Assembly: GCF_006874625.1 (NCBI RefSeq)
Contig: NZ_CP030034.1
Span: 1-64,000 of the forward strand
DNA from: Bdellovibrio sp. NC01
GTDB taxonomy: Bacteria; Bdellovibrionota; Bdellovibrionia; Bdellovibrionales; Bdellovibrionaceae
DNA: 64,000 nt
Reading direction: 5' to 3'
This document shows positions 1 through 11,961 of the stretch, one piece after another. The notes below the pieces were generated by a model. That model had not been told where the DNA came from. It saw only the letters and a program-made list of their open reading frames with translations, and did not search any database. The first letter of the stretch is position 1. Each line of letters opens with the position of its first letter. The position numbers and the translations under genes were made by a program.

Positions 1-1419
1 GTGGAGTTGAACTCTTCTTTCTGGAACCTGATTAAAACTAAGATGAAGAGCCGTAACGATAACAATAAGTTATTGGATACTTGGCTAGATCCGATCGAAT
101 ACATTTCGACTGCGGGTACTCAAGAACGTCCCAAATTAATACTTGGGGTCCCAAATGCTTTACATCAGTACTTCGTAATTGAGAACCTTCAGGATAAAAT
201 TTATACAGAGATTTCAGATACTTACGGCCATCCATTTGAGGTTGAATTTAGTATTACGGGCCACAAAGTAAACCCACATATCGAGACTTCCCATGCCCCA
301 ATGGAAGAGGTTTCGGGTGGTTCTGAAGTTCTTCAGGCTCAGTTGTCACGTACTCAGGGTATCCAGACTACTCAACAAAGATCTAGTGAAGGGTCTTTGA
401 ATAGTGAGCTCACTTTCTCGACTTTCGTTGTGGGAAAAAATTCAGAATTTGCCCACGCCGCGTGCTTTAACGTGGCTAGGAACCCTGGCGCTGATGATTA
501 CAACCCTCTCTATATATATGGACCGGTTGGGATGGGTAAAACCCATCTTTTGCACGCTACTGGAAACCATATTCGTGATCAATTTCAGCAACTTAGAATT
601 ACTTATATCTCGGCTGAACGCTTTATGAATGAATGTATCTCGGCGATTCGTCGTCACGAGATGGATAAGTTCAGACAAAAATACCGCGAAAACTCCGACA
701 TCCTTTTAGTGGATGACGTGCAGTTCATCGCGCGTGGTGAAGCTGTTCAAGAAGAGTTTTTCCACACGGTGAATAGCTTCATCGATAGCCGCAAACAGGT
801 TATCTTGGCGAGCGATCGTATGCCGAAGGATATCCATGGCCTTGAAGACCGCAGTCGTACCCGTCTTGAACGTGGCTTGATTGTGGACATCACGATGCCA
901 GATCTGGAAACACGTATCGCGATCCTTCGTTATAAAGCGGAAAAATTTAATATGCGTCTTCCAGAAGACGTTGTGACTTACATCGCACGTATTTCTAAAC
1001 GTTCAATCAGAGAGCTCGAAGGCAATCTTAAGAAGGTTAAGATGTTCTCTGAACTTCAAGGTTTGCCGATTGATGGTGAGCTTGTGAAACGCATTCTGAT
1101 GCATCATGAAACTCAATCTACTATTTCAGTGGAAGAGATCATGAAGCTTGTTGCTGACCACTATAAAGTGCGCGTTTTAGATCTAAAATCGTCGACTCGC
1201 GCAAAACCAATTGTCGTTCCACGTCAAATTGCGATGCATTTGATTAAGAAGTTTTTGGATAAATCTTTGGTGGATATTGGTAAAGCTTTTGGCGGAAAAG
1301 ATCACACAACTGTGATGAACGCGCTTGAGAGGGTTAAAAATCTACAGGCGACCGATCAAGATATCGCTAAAGATATCGAAGACTTGGAACAGAGAATCCA
1401 CAATATCACAGGGGTGTGA
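1..1419 (+). CDS. dnaA: Chromosomal replication initiator DnaA
   Basis: This AAA+ ATPase binds DnaA boxes at oriC, opens the origin and loads the replicative helicase. The 472-residue protein has the usual four parts: an N-terminal domain (about 1-95), a Ser/Gln-rich linker (about 100-135), the AAA+ core with Walker A GPVGMGKTH at residue 174 and Walker B Asp-Asp at 238-239, and a C-terminal DNA-binding domain with the signature GGKDHTTVMNA near residue 430. Translation starts with GTG at base 1, so the upstream control region is outside the window. The protein is full length for the family. The spacer to dnaN looks like the origin, and dnaN and recF follow in the classic order. Confidence 0.98.
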   Translation: MELNSSFWNLIKTKMKSRNDNNKLLDTWLDPIEYISTAGTQERPKLILGVPNALHQYFVIENLQDKIYTEISDTYGHPFEVEFSITGHKVNPHIETSHAPMEEVSGGSEVLQAQLSRTQGIQTTQQRSSEGSLNSELTFSTFVVGKNSEFAHAACFNVARNPGADDYNPLYIYGPVGMGKTHLLHATGNHIRDQFQQLRITYISAERFMNECISAIRRHEMDKFRQKYRENSDILLVDDVQFIARGEAVQEEFFHTVNSFIDSRKQVILASDRMPKDIHGLEDRSRTRLERGLIVDITMPDLETRIAILRYKAEKFNMRLPEDVVTYIARISKRSIRELEGNLKKVKMFSELQGLPIDGELVKRILMHHETQSTISVEEIMKLVADHYKVRVLDLKSSTRAKPIVVPRQIAMHLIKKFLDKSLVDIGKAFGGKDHTTVMNALERVKNLQATDQDIAKDIEDLEQRIHNITGV

Positions 1420-1653
1420 ATGTGGACTGTGGAAAGAGCTGTGGAAGAGTTTGAGGGTAAAAATGTGGATCTGAGTTACCCCCAAAATCGCAGCTTTTCA
1501 GGGCGACTTGTACAGAACCCTTATCCACAACTGTTTTTTAGTGTTTACACGCACTTAGAGGATTTGTTAGGTTTTCCACGCCCCTACTACTACTACTAGT
1601 TATTTATATTATAAGTAATAGATAATAAGAGAGGGTTTAAAAGAGGACTTGTT
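1420..1653 (+). other. oriC: Probable oriC: DnaA boxes, DnaA-trio and AT-rich unwinding region
   Basis: The dnaA-dnaN spacer carries a perfect DnaA box TTATCCACA at 1521-1529. Near-matches lie at 1428-1436, 1440-1448 and 1464-1472 (reverse orientation, two mismatches each) and at 1572-1580 (TTTTCCACG). Directly after the last box come CCCC and five CTA repeats (1584-1598), which read 3'-GAT-5' on the minus strand away from the box. A strongly AT-rich tract follows (about 1600-1630). Box, GC cluster, trio repeats and AT-rich DNA form the basal origin arrangement described for Bacillus subtilis. The spacer must also hold the dnaN promoter. Function is inferred from sequence. Confidence 0.85.
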
Positions 1654-2760
1654 ATGAAAATTGAAATTGATAAGAGAGATCTATTAAGCCTTATCGGTAA
1701 AACTCAGAATATCGTTGAGAAACGCAACACAATGCCAATCTTGATCAACGTTCTTCTTGAGGCAGATCAGAACTTGTTGAAAGTTTTCGCAACAGATTTG
1801 GAAGTAAGTCTTACTGACCAAATCAAAGCGCAAGTTCATCAACCAGGTAAAGTTGCTGTTTCAGCAAAGTCACTTTTCGAAATCGCAAAAGAACTTTCTG
1901 AAGGTCCAATCACTTTGATTAAAAAAGAAAACAACTGGTTGGAAATCAAACAAGGTAAGTACACTTCGAAAATTGTTGGTATCTCTGCTGAAGAATATCC
2001 GATCTTCCCTACTTACAACTCTCAAGCATTTATTAAAATCGATGCGCAAGTGTTGAAAGAGATGATTGATAAAACAATCTACTCTGTATCGAACGATGAA
2101 ACTCGTTACCACTTGAATGGCGTATTCTTTGAGTTGAATCCACAAGCTGGTTTCAAAATGGTTGCGACAGATGGTCACCGTATGAGTTTAGTTTCTAAAA
2201 ACTCTTCGGATGTAAAAGTTGCAGCAACTCAAGGTGTGATCATTCCACGCAAAGGTCTTCATGAAATCAAAAAGATTTTAGAAGGTATCGATGGCTCTGT
2301 GGAAATCGCTGTGGAAGGCTCGCAATTCGTATTGAAACATTCATCAACAATCTTGATGATCCGTTTGATCGAAGGAAAGTACCCGAATTATCAACAGTTT
2401 ATTCCACAGAAACTTCCGCAAAAAGTTATGATCAACAAGGAAGCTTTCTTAACTTCGTTGAAACGTGTGTCGTTGCTAGCGAATCAAAAATCAAAAGCAG
2501 TTCACTTGATCTTGAACAACGGCAAAATGGAAATCTCTTCGAACAATCCAGAGTTGGGTGATGCGAAAGAAGAAATCGAAGTAGAATATTCGGGTGGCGA
2601 AATCAAAATTGGTTTCAACGCGAAATACATCACTGACATTTTGACTTCAATCAACGATGACAAAATTGATTTCGAATTAAACGATCACTTGTCACCAGGT
2701 TTGATGAGACCACACGACGACGCATCTTACACTTGCGTTGTTATGCCTATGAGAATCTAA
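1654..2760 (+). CDS. dnaN: DNA polymerase III sliding clamp (beta subunit)
   Basis: The clamp forms a ring around DNA, tethers polymerase III and recruits ligase, MutS and other partners. The 368-residue product has the normal length and three-domain organisation. It begins with the typical amphipathic start (MKIEIDKRDLL) and ends in the conserved C-terminal motif VVMPMRI, which closes the partner-binding pocket. An AGAGGA ribosome site lies six bases before ATG. The stop codon shares one base with the recF start (TAATG), so the two are translationally coupled. Its position between dnaA and recF is the standard one. Confidence 0.98.
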   Translation: MKIEIDKRDLLSLIGKTQNIVEKRNTMPILINVLLEADQNLLKVFATDLEVSLTDQIKAQVHQPGKVAVSAKSLFEIAKELSEGPITLIKKENNWLEIKQGKYTSKIVGISAEEYPIFPTYNSQAFIKIDAQVLKEMIDKTIYSVSNDETRYHLNGVFFELNPQAGFKMVATDGHRMSLVSKNSSDVKVAATQGVIIPRKGLHEIKKILEGIDGSVEIAVEGSQFVLKHSSTILMIRLIEGKYPNYQQFIPQKLPQKVMINKEAFLTSLKRVSLLANQKSKAVHLILNNGKMEISSNNPELGDAKEEIEVEYSGGEIKIGFNAKYITDILTSINDDKIDFELNDHLSPGLMRPHDDASYTCVVMPMRI

Positions 2761-3884
2761 TGATTTTCGAACGACTACGTCTTGTTAATTTTCGGAATTA
2801 CCGAGACGTAGTGATCTCATTCTCTCCTCGAGTGAATGTTTTCCTCGGAGAAAATGGACAAGGTAAAACGAATCTCCTTGAAGCGATGTATATGATCTCT
2901 CAAGGAGACTCCTTCCGCTACTCTGACAATTCCACACTGATCAACTCGAATAACCAAGAAGCACTTATTCAAGCGTTGATTAGTCAGAACGATCTTCACT
3001 ACAAATTAAAAATGGGTCTGTCGAAAAGCCGCAAGGTTTTAACGTTGAATGAAAAACGTGTGAACTCGGCCGACATCAGAAAAATTTTTGCTAGTGTTGT
3101 GTTTAGTCCAGAAAGTTTGGCTTCGATCAAAGAAGGTGCCGATCATCGCCGCGAACTGGTTGATGAGTTGCTGGTTACTTTTGATCGCAAAAATGTGAAT
3201 TTACTTTCAGATTATCGAAAAGCGCTGAAAACGCGTAACAAGATCCTTAAAAACTTTTTGGAAGGCCTGCAGGATAAAACGGTCACCGAGAACCTTTTGG
3301 AGTCCCTAGAGCCCCAATTTGTGCGTTTAGCGACCGATTTGTCATACGCCCGCATCGAAGCATTGGCTGGTTTGTCGAAAGAGTTCAATAATGCCATGCA
3401 ATACATTTCTGGCAATTCCGCTGTGGATATCTCGGTGGAATATGTGATTTCCGATCAAAACGCCGTGAAATTTTCCCGAGAAGAAGTCCAATCTGCACTC
3501 GAAAAACGCATCAAAGAATTGCATGATGCGGAGCTCTCAAGTGGAACCAGTTTGGTAGGGCCCCACAAGCACGACATCGTCTTCCTATATGGTGGAAAAG
3601 ACTCAAGATTTTTTTGTAGCCAAGGGCAGCAAAGAGCCATCATTCTTTCTTTCAAAATGGCCCAAATTGTGTATCATAGGAAGGCTCACGGAACCTATCC
3701 CGTGCTGATGTTAGACGATGTTTTATCCGAGCTCGATAAAGCCAAAAGAGAAGCGCTGATTACGTTCTTACACGAGATCAATACGCAGATTTTTGTGACG
3801 ACGACCGATTTCACATTGCCTGAATCATTCAGCCTCGATCAGCTTTCCGTTGTGCGCATCAAGGATGGTCACATCCTTGAGTAG
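2760..3884 (+). CDS. recF: DNA replication and repair protein RecF
   Basis: RecF is an SMC-like ATPase that helps load RecA at gapped DNA together with RecO and RecR. I place the start at the ATG overlapping the dnaN stop, giving 374 residues. A longer reading from 2733 would only add codons inside dnaN. Visible motifs are Walker A GENGQGKTN (residues 30-38), the ABC-type signature SQGQQRAI near residue 298 and a Walker B ending LMLDDVLSELD. A 56-base gap separates it from gyrB. Confidence 0.97.
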   Translation: MIFERLRLVNFRNYRDVVISFSPRVNVFLGENGQGKTNLLEAMYMISQGDSFRYSDNSTLINSNNQEALIQALISQNDLHYKLKMGLSKSRKVLTLNEKRVNSADIRKIFASVVFSPESLASIKEGADHRRELVDELLVTFDRKNVNLLSDYRKALKTRNKILKNFLEGLQDKTVTENLLESLEPQFVRLATDLSYARIEALAGLSKEFNNAMQYISGNSAVDISVEYVISDQNAVKFSREEVQSALEKRIKELHDAELSSGTSLVGPHKHDIVFLYGGKDSRFFCSQGQQRAIILSFKMAQIVYHRKAHGTYPVLMLDDVLSELDKAKREALITFLHEINTQIFVTTTDFTLPESFSLDQLSVVRIKDGHILE

Positions 3885-3931
3885 AAACGTGCGACTCCTT
3901 CGAAAGTGTCGAAGGGTATGCAAAACAATGA

Positions 3932-6361
<2,430 letters not shown>

Positions 6362-6387
6362 TTTTTAGATTTTAAGTTGGTGTATGT

Positions 6388-8874
6388 ATGGAAAATAATA
6401 ATCAAGAAAAGGGTGTTACCCGCGTAGACGTCAGTAAGGAAATGCGTGATGCATACCTTCAGTACTCGATGTCAGTTATCGTTGGTCGTGCTCTTCCTGA
6501 CGTTCGTGACGGTTTGAAACCAGTTCACCGTCGTGTATTGTTCGCGCAAAGTGAAATGAACAACCGCCCTGGCAGACCGTACTTGAAGTCAGCCCGTGTT
6601 GTCGGCGACGTAATCGGTAAATACCATCCACATGGTGACTCTGCGGTTTACGAAACGATGGTTCGTATGGCCCAAGATTTCTCATTGAGATATCCGCTTG
6701 AGGATGGTCAAGGTAACTTCGGTTCTATCGACGGTGATAGCGCAGCAGCTATGCGTTACACTGAGATTCGTATGACTCATCTTGCAGAAGAGTTGTTGAA
6801 CGATATCGAAAAAGAAACTGTCGCTTTCGGTCCCAACTACGATGACTCTTTGCAAATCCCATTGGTGTTGCCAGCAAAATTCCCAAATCTTTTGGTGAAT
6901 GGTTCTTCTGGTATCGCGGTTGGTATGGCGACAAATATTCCGCCGCACAACTTGGGTGAAGTGATCGATGGCTGTGTGCACTTGATCAACAATCCACAAT
7001 GTACTCTTGAAGACTTGATGGTTCACATCAAAGGCCCAGACTTCCCGTCTTACGGTGTGATCGCGGGTCGCGAAGGTATTCTTCAAGCTTATAAAAAAGG
7101 TCGCGGCATCATCACATTGAAAGCCGTTGCTGAAATCGTTCCGCAAAAAGACCGTGAAGAGATCATCGTTACAGAGATCCCTTACCAAGTTAATAAAGCG
7201 AAACTTATCGAAAGCGTTGCAGATCTAGTTCGTGACAAACAAATCGAAGGTATCTCTGATATCCGCGACGAGTCTTCACGTGAAGGTATGCGTATCGTGA
7301 TTCAATTAAAACGCGGCGAAAACGCTAGCGTGATCTTGAATCGCTTGTACAAATTCACACAAATGCAAGTTTCTGTTGGTATCATCATGCTTGCGCTTGA
7401 TGCGAAAAACCAACCAGTGACTTTCGATTTGAAAGGCATGCTTGAAGCATTCGTTGATCACCGTCGTGACGTTGTTACGAAACGTTGTATCTTCGAATTG
7501 AAAAAAGCCCAAGAGCGCGCGCACATCTTGGAAGGTTTGAAAAAAGCTCTCGATCATATCGAAGAAGTTATTAAAACAATCCGCGCTTCTAAAGAAGCCG
7601 TTGCTGCTCGTGAAGCTTTGATGAAGAATTTCGAATTCTCTGAAAAACAAGCGGTTGCGATTCTCGAAATGCGTTTGCAACGTTTGACAGGTTTAGAGCG
7701 TGATAAAATCATCGCTGAACTTGCAGAGTTGATGAAACAAATCGATTGGTTGAAATTCGTTCTTTCTGACGTTCGCGAAATTTACAAAATTATCGTGGGC
7801 GAACTTGAAGACATCAAAAAACGTTATGCCGATGTTCGTCGTACACAAATCCAAGGTTCGTTGGATGACATTGAAGACGAAGATTTGATCGCTGACGAAG
7901 ACATGGTTGTGACTGTGACAAACACAGGTCTTATCAAACGTATGCCAACAGCTGAATACCGCGTGCAAAAACGCGGCGGTAAAGGTCTGAAAGGCATGGA
8001 AACGAAAGAAGAAGACTACGTTACAGACTTGTTCTCTGCTTCGACGAAAACGATGCTTCTTGTCTTCACTGACAAAGGTAAAGTCTACTGGTGTAAAGTT
8101 CATAAACTTCCACTAGGCTCAAGAACTTCTAAAGGTAAGTCTTTGGCGAACGTGGTGCAATTGGCGAGCGGTGAAAACGTTCGTGCGATTCTTCCAGTGG
8201 ATTCATTCGACGAAAATAGATTTGCAGTTATGTTGACTGAAAAAGGTGTGATTAAGAAAACATCTTTGGATGCGTTCGCAAATCCTCGTACAGCAGGTAT
8301 CATCGCATTGACGACAGATCTTGATGACGGCGTTATCGACGTTAAGATTTCTGACGGCCAAAGCGATATCTTCATCGCTACTAAAGAAGGTATGTCGATT
8401 CGTTTCAACGAAAACGACGTGCGTGGCATGGGTCGTACAGCTCGCGGTGTGAAAGCAATCACTCTTGCGAAAGACGACGTTGTTGTTGCGATGGAAGTTC
8501 TAGAGAAAAACACAACTGATACAATCTTGATGGTGACATCAAAAGGTTACGGTAAACGTTCAGAAACTGGCGAATATCGTGTTCAGTCTCGTGGCGGTGT
8601 TGGTATCATCACTCAAAAAACAACTGACAAAGTTGGTAACGTTATCGGAACTAAAAAAGTTTCCGAGAAACATGAGTTGATCTTGTCGACGGATAAAGGA
8701 CAAGTCATCCGCATGAAGATGTCGGATATCTCGGTTCTTGGCCGTAACACGCAAGGTGTTCGTTTGATTAACATCGACGAAAAAGATGAAACTGTAACAG
8801 GTGTAGCTGTTGTTGAAGACGATCACTCGGATGAAACTCCAGCAGGAGCACCTCCAGAGGAAGTAAAACACTAA
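6388..8874 (+). CDS. gyrA: DNA gyrase subunit A
   Basis: GyrA is the DNA-cleaving subunit of gyrase. The catalytic tyrosine is Tyr124 in the motif [10 protein letters not shown]. The quinolone-resistance region reads [13 protein letters not shown], with the wild-type-like Ser and an acidic Glu at the position that is Asp in E. coli. The GyrA box QKRGGKG at residues 527-533 marks the DNA-wrapping C-terminal domain and separates this protein from ParC. The length of 828 residues is normal. The stop codon lies one base before the next ATG. Confidence 0.97.
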   Translation: MENNNQEKGVTRVDVSKEMRDAYLQYSMSVIVGRALPDVRDGLKPVHRRVLFAQSEMNNRPGRPYLKSARVVGDVIGKYHPHGDSAVYETMVRMAQDFSLRYPLEDGQGNFGSIDGDSAAAMRYTEIRMTHLAEELLNDIEKETVAFGPNYDDSLQIPLVLPAKFPNLLVNGSSGIAVGMATNIPPHNLGEVIDGCVHLINNPQCTLEDLMVHIKGPDFPSYGVIAGREGILQAYKKGRGIITLKAVAEIVPQKDREEIIVTEIPYQVNKAKLIESVADLVRDKQIEGISDIRDESSREGMRIVIQLKRGENASVILNRLYKFTQMQVSVGIIMLALDAKNQPVTFDLKGMLEAFVDHRRDVVTKRCIFELKKAQERAHILEGLKKALDHIEEVIKTIRASKEAVAAREALMKNFEFSEKQAVAILEMRLQRLTGLERDKIIAELAELMKQIDWLKFVLSDVREIYKIIVGELEDIKKRYADVRRTQIQGSLDDIEDEDLIADEDMVVTVTNTGLIKRMPTAEYRVQKRGGKGLKGMETKEEDYVTDLFSASTKTMLLVFTDKGKVYWCKVHKLPLGSRTSKGKSLANVVQLASGENVRAILPVDSFDENRFAVMLTEKGVIKKTSLDAFANPRTAGIIALTTDLDDGVIDVKISDGQSDIFIATKEGMSIRFNENDVRGMGRTARGVKAITLAKDDVVVAMEVLEKNTTDTILMVTSKGYGKRSETGEYRVQSRGGVGIITQKTTDKVGNVIGTKKVSEKHELILSTDKGQVIRMKMSDISVLGRNTQGVRLINIDEKDETVTGVAVVEDDHSDETPAGAPPEEVKH

Positions 8875-8875
8875 A

Positions 8876-9673
8876 ATGATCAGAGTACTTCTGGTTGCTT
8901 TAGCTTTGGCGCTCTCTGCCTGCTCATCGCAGGAAGAGGGCGACTTCAAACAAGCTCAGAAAAATATTTCGCAGGGTCACTACACAGTGGCCCTGAATTT
9001 TTTGGATCGCGTGATTCTTCGTAATTCCCCTAGTGAATTACCTCTTGAGGCTGCTCGCGAAGCCGCTCGTATTTCTTTCTTTGAAATTAAAGATTATCAA
9101 AAAACCGTTCGTTATTATCACTTCATCGTTTTGCATGCGCCGGATGAAAAAGAACGTCTTGAAGCGCAGAAACAAATTGCTGCGATTTATTTCAATAATC
9201 TTCAAGACTATAAAGCCGCCATCCTTGAATACAGTAAGCTGCAACAGATGCCGCATACTGATTTAGAAGCTGCTCAGTACAAAATGAACGTGGCGCGTGC
9301 CCATTACTACATGAATAACTTTTTCCAGGCGGAATCAGAGATCGACAATCTTCTGCGTTTAAAGGCTGACGAAAATATTCGTTTCAGTGCTTTGATGTTG
9401 AAGGGCAATATCTTGGTTGGAAAAAAAGAGTACAACAAGGCGATCGATATTTTTAAAACTCTGATGCAAAATTATCCGCAAAAATCGATTCAGGAAAACG
9501 TCGGCCTGACGCTTGCGGTTTGTTATGAGGAAAATAACAATTTTAAAGAAGCGATCAAAGTTCTGGAAGATTATCGCGGCAAGTACAACCCGCCTGAATA
9601 CATCGAACTTCGTATCAAGCGTTTGCAAGAGCGTTTAAGAAATGCTCCGGGAGCTCGCGGGATGAGGAAGTAA
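8876..9673 (+). CDS. TPR-repeat lipoprotein of unknown function
   Basis: A predicted secreted lipoprotein of 265 residues. The short signal peptide ends in the lipobox LSAC with the lipidated cysteine near residue 16. The mature part is almost entirely alpha-helical with repeated tetratricopeptide-like helix pairs (for example around the runs ending YYHFIV, AAILEYSKL and KAIDIFKTLM), resembling BamD/YbgF-type periplasmic scaffolds. It starts one base after gyrA and overlaps the atpZ-like gene by one base (TAATG), so it sits in the middle of a gyrase/ATP-synthase transcript. I cannot name a partner. Confidence 0.8.
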   Translation: MIRVLLVALALALSACSSQEEGDFKQAQKNISQGHYTVALNFLDRVILRNSPSELPLEAAREAARISFFEIKDYQKTVRYYHFIVLHAPDEKERLEAQKQIAAIYFNNLQDYKAAILEYSKLQQMPHTDLEAAQYKMNVARAHYYMNNFFQAESEIDNLLRLKADENIRFSALMLKGNILVGKKEYNKAIDIFKTLMQNYPQKSIQENVGLTLAVCYEENNNFKEAIKVLEDYRGKYNPPEYIELRIKRLQERLRNAPGARGMRK

Positions 9674-9900
9674 TGAGAAAGTATATAATTTTTGCATCTA
9701 TCGGCTTTGAACTTGTCGGTTTGATCGTCGGATGTTTTTTTCTCGGGCAAATCTTGGACAACAAATACCAAACGAAGGGAATGATCTTCGTCGGTTTGAG
9801 CGTTCTGTGCTTAATCGGCTGGCTTGTTCGTGTCATTTGGCTTTTAAAGCGTTTCCAAGACGAAGACGATAAAAGTTCTAATAAAGACGATACTAAATAA
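9673..9900 (+). CDS. AtpZ/AtpI-like small F0F1 accessory membrane protein
   Basis: A 75-residue protein with two transmembrane helices (about residues 5-25 and 37-60) and a charged Asp/Lys C-terminus. The pattern GxxLDxKYxTKG between the helices is typical of the AtpZ-type proteins encoded before the ATP synthase F0 genes, which assist assembly or ion supply. It overlaps its neighbours by one base on both sides (TAATG at each end). The identification rests on topology, the loop motif and its place directly before AtpI and subunits a and c. Confidence 0.75.
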   Translation: MRKYIIFASIGFELVGLIVGCFFLGQILDNKYQTKGMIFVGLSVLCLIGWLVRVIWLLKRFQDEDDKSSNKDDTK

Positions 9901-10271
9901 TGAAGATCACACTGCTCTCTCAACTGGCACTGACGCTGTTGGGATCTCTTGCTCTCTGGATTTTTGCTGCACCCGATCAAGCTGGTTCATACTTAGCTGG
10001 AAGCGGCCTTTTAAGCTTAAGCTTTCTTTTGCTTGGTTGGGGCTGGGGGCTTATCTTTCAGAAGAAATTGATTGCCTTAGCAGTTTCAATCATTGTATTT
10101 AAGTACGCGATATTAGGCATTATTATCTTCAATATCGTTAAAAAACCTTGGTTCAACCCTTTATGGTTTGCGATGGGTATTGCGAGTTTTGTAATATCCG
10201 CAATCATTTACGCGGTTTACGTTGCTCTTAAAGAAGGAAAAGACAATGGCGGCAGAACACCATCCGTTTAA
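9900..10271 (+). CDS. atpI: ATP synthase subunit I (AtpI-like)
   Basis: A 123-residue, four-helix membrane protein, very hydrophobic, with the pair of conserved small-residue helices seen in AtpI. AtpI acts as an assembly factor for the subunit c ring. It starts inside the stop of the previous gene, and its 3' end overlaps the start of atpB by 26 bases (ATG at 10246), which implies translational coupling. Family similarity at this locus is weak by nature, so the name leans on context. Confidence 0.75.
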   Translation: MKITLLSQLALTLLGSLALWIFAAPDQAGSYLAGSGLLSLSFLLLGWGWGLIFQKKLIALAVSIIVFKYAILGIIIFNIVKKPWFNPLWFAMGIASFVISAIIYAVYVALKEGKDNGGRTPSV

Positions 10272-10950
10272 CTGGACACAACTTATTCCAAGTGTGGGCC
10301 TTGAGTACTATCACGTTGCTACTTTGGGTATCGTGACAGTTGCGACAATCTTCATTGGTTTAGCTGCTCGTGCTTCATTGGGTAAAGGTGAAGCGGCTGT
10401 ATTGCCTGCAGATAAATTCTCTCTTCGCGGTATCATGGAAATGTTAACAGAGATGATGTCAGGTTTAGCTGAAATGGTTATCGGCGAACACGGCAAACAC
10501 TATGTTCCATTCTTCACTTCGGTATTCTTCTTCATCGTATTCAACAACTTGGTTGGTATGATTCCGGGCATGACTCCTGCGACTGAAAACATCAACACGA
10601 CATTTGGTTTCGGTATCTTGATGTTCTTGTTCTATAACTTCCAAGGTGTAAAAGAAAACGGCCCAGTCGCTTACTTGAAACACTTCATGGGCCCAGTTAT
10701 TTTCTTGGCGCCATTGATGTTCGTGATCGAAATCGTTTCTCACTTGGTTCGTCCATTCTCATTAGGTCTTCGTCTTGCGAACGTAATGATGGGTGACCAC
10801 ACGGTACTATCTGTATTCTTAGATCTAGTACCAATCGGCGTACCAATTCCATTCTATGTAATGGGATTGTTCGTATGCTTTGTTCAAGCTTTTGTATTTA
10901 CTTTGCTTTCAATGGTCTACGTGGCATTCGCGATTGCACACGATCACTAA
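10246..10950 (+). CDS. atpB: ATP synthase F0 subunit a
   Basis: Subunit a forms the ion half-channels of the F0 motor. The 234-residue protein starts at ATG 10246 with AAGGA upstream; an in-frame reading from 10222 would start inside atpI. It has about five membrane helices. The essential arginine lies in the conserved helix GLRLANVMMGDH, equivalent to Arg210 of E. coli. It is followed 39 bases later by atpE. The other F0 and F1 genes (b, delta, alpha, gamma, beta, epsilon) are not in this window. Confidence 0.95.
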   Translation: MAAEHHPFNWTQLIPSVGLEYYHVATLGIVTVATIFIGLAARASLGKGEAAVLPADKFSLRGIMEMLTEMMSGLAEMVIGEHGKHYVPFFTSVFFFIVFNNLVGMIPGMTPATENINTTFGFGILMFLFYNFQGVKENGPVAYLKHFMGPVIFLAPLMFVIEIVSHLVRPFSLGLRLANVMMGDHTVLSVFLDLVPIGVPIPFYVMGLFVCFVQAFVFTLLSMVYVAFAIAHDH

Positions 10951-10989
10951 GAAGCAAAAACTAACCACTCTTATAGGGAGAAAACACAC

Positions 10990-11304
10990 ATGAAAAAAAT
11001 GATCGTTGCAATGGTTGCATTGTTCGCATCTGTATCTGCATTCGCACAAGAAGCTGCACAAGCTGCTGCTCCTGTTGCTGCTAACTCTGACAAAGGTTTG
11101 ATCGCTTTGGCAGCTGCATTGACTATCGCAGTAGCGGTATTCGGTGGCGCTATGGCTCAAGGTAAAACTGCTGCTACAGCACTTGATGGTATCGCTCGTA
11201 ACCCAGCGGCTTCTGGTAAACTTTTGATCCCAATGATCTTGGGTCTTGCACTTATCGAGTCATTGGTTATCTACGCGTTGATCATCGCTTTGAAACTTTC
11301 GTAA
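10990..11304 (+). CDS. atpE: ATP synthase F0 subunit c
   Basis: Subunit c forms the rotating ring. At 104 residues it is about 25 longer than common homologues because of a signal-peptide-like N-terminus (basic start, hydrophobic run, SAFAQ) before the two-helix hairpin. The hairpin carries the polar-loop sequence GIARNP. The ion-binding carboxylate is Glu in the second helix (ALIESLVIY). A glutamine (AMAQGK) in helix one and a serine directly after the Glu resemble the ligands of sodium-binding rings. A strong ribosome site (TAGGGAG) precedes the start, as expected for a subunit needed in many copies. A terminator follows. Confidence 0.93.
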   Translation: MKKMIVAMVALFASVSAFAQEAAQAAAPVAANSDKGLIALAAALTIAVAVFGGAMAQGKTAATALDGIARNPAASGKLLIPMILGLALIESLVIYALIIALKLS

Positions 11305-11354
11305 TTTCGCGCAGCCTAAGCTGCAGAAATCGAAAATCAAAATATGATTTTGAA

Positions 11355-11382
11355 AAGGCTGGGTTGATCCCGGCCTTTTTTT
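11355..11382 (+). terminator. Rho-independent terminator after atpE
   Basis: A GC-rich stem GGCTGGG (11357-11363) pairs with CCCGGCC (11369-11375) around the loop TTGAT, and a run of seven T follows. It closes the gyrA-atpE transcript. Confidence 0.9.
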
Positions 11383-11442
11383 ATTTCCAAATCTCTTGTT
11401 TACAACGTGTTTCGCTCTCATCATTAAATGATCGGAGTGATT

Positions 11443-11943
11443 ATGAAAAAGCATCCTCACATCGTTAACATTAACGATCTTGAATCTGTCACAAGTTCTC
11501 ATGGCCAAAAATTCGAAAGCAAACGCAAGCGTTTGTCGGCAGCTGCTGGTGGAAAAGAATTGGGCTGTAGCATTTATGAAATCCCTCCCGGCAAACAAGC
11601 ATTTCCTCATCATGCGCATCTTGGAAACGAAGAATCCTTTTACATTGTTTCTGGTCGTGGCGAATGCCGCATTGGCGATGAAAAGTTTGAAGTCAGCGCT
11701 GGTAGTTACGTTGCCTGCCCTGCTGGAGAAGAAAACGCGCACTCTTTGAAGAACATTGGCGCTGAGCCGCTCGTTTATCTTGGTATCTCGACGTCTAACG
11801 AAACTGATATCATGCTGTATCCTGATTCAAAAAAGATTGCGATCGCTGGTGGCGCAAATATGCAGCAAGGTTTGAAAACCGCTAAATATTATAAAGTGAT
11901 TAAAGATCAACCTAGCGTTGAATATTATCTGGATGAAGAATAA
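11443..11943 (+). CDS. Cupin-domain protein
   Basis: A 166-residue single-domain cupin. Start is ATG 11443, because the GGAG ribosome site at 11434 would lie inside the longer reading from 11428. The first cupin motif reads HHAHLGNEESFYIVSGRG and the second includes AGSYVACPAGEENAH, so the metal-binding His/Glu set (HxH, E, H) is present. Such small cupins bind sugars, acids or metals, or act as isomerases or sensors; the substrate cannot be read from sequence. The gene stands 66 bases before the MerR-family gene and may be its target or partner. Confidence 0.8.
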   Translation: MKKHPHIVNINDLESVTSSHGQKFESKRKRLSAAAGGKELGCSIYEIPPGKQAFPHHAHLGNEESFYIVSGRGECRIGDEKFEVSAGSYVACPAGEENAHSLKNIGAEPLVYLGISTSNETDIMLYPDSKKIAIAGGANMQQGLKTAKYYKVIKDQPSVEYYLDEE

Positions 11944-11961
11944 AAAGGTGCCACTCACCTA

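Noticed and set aside
6388-8874. ParC instead of GyrA
   Set aside because: The GyrA box QKRGGKG is present and gyrB is adjacent.
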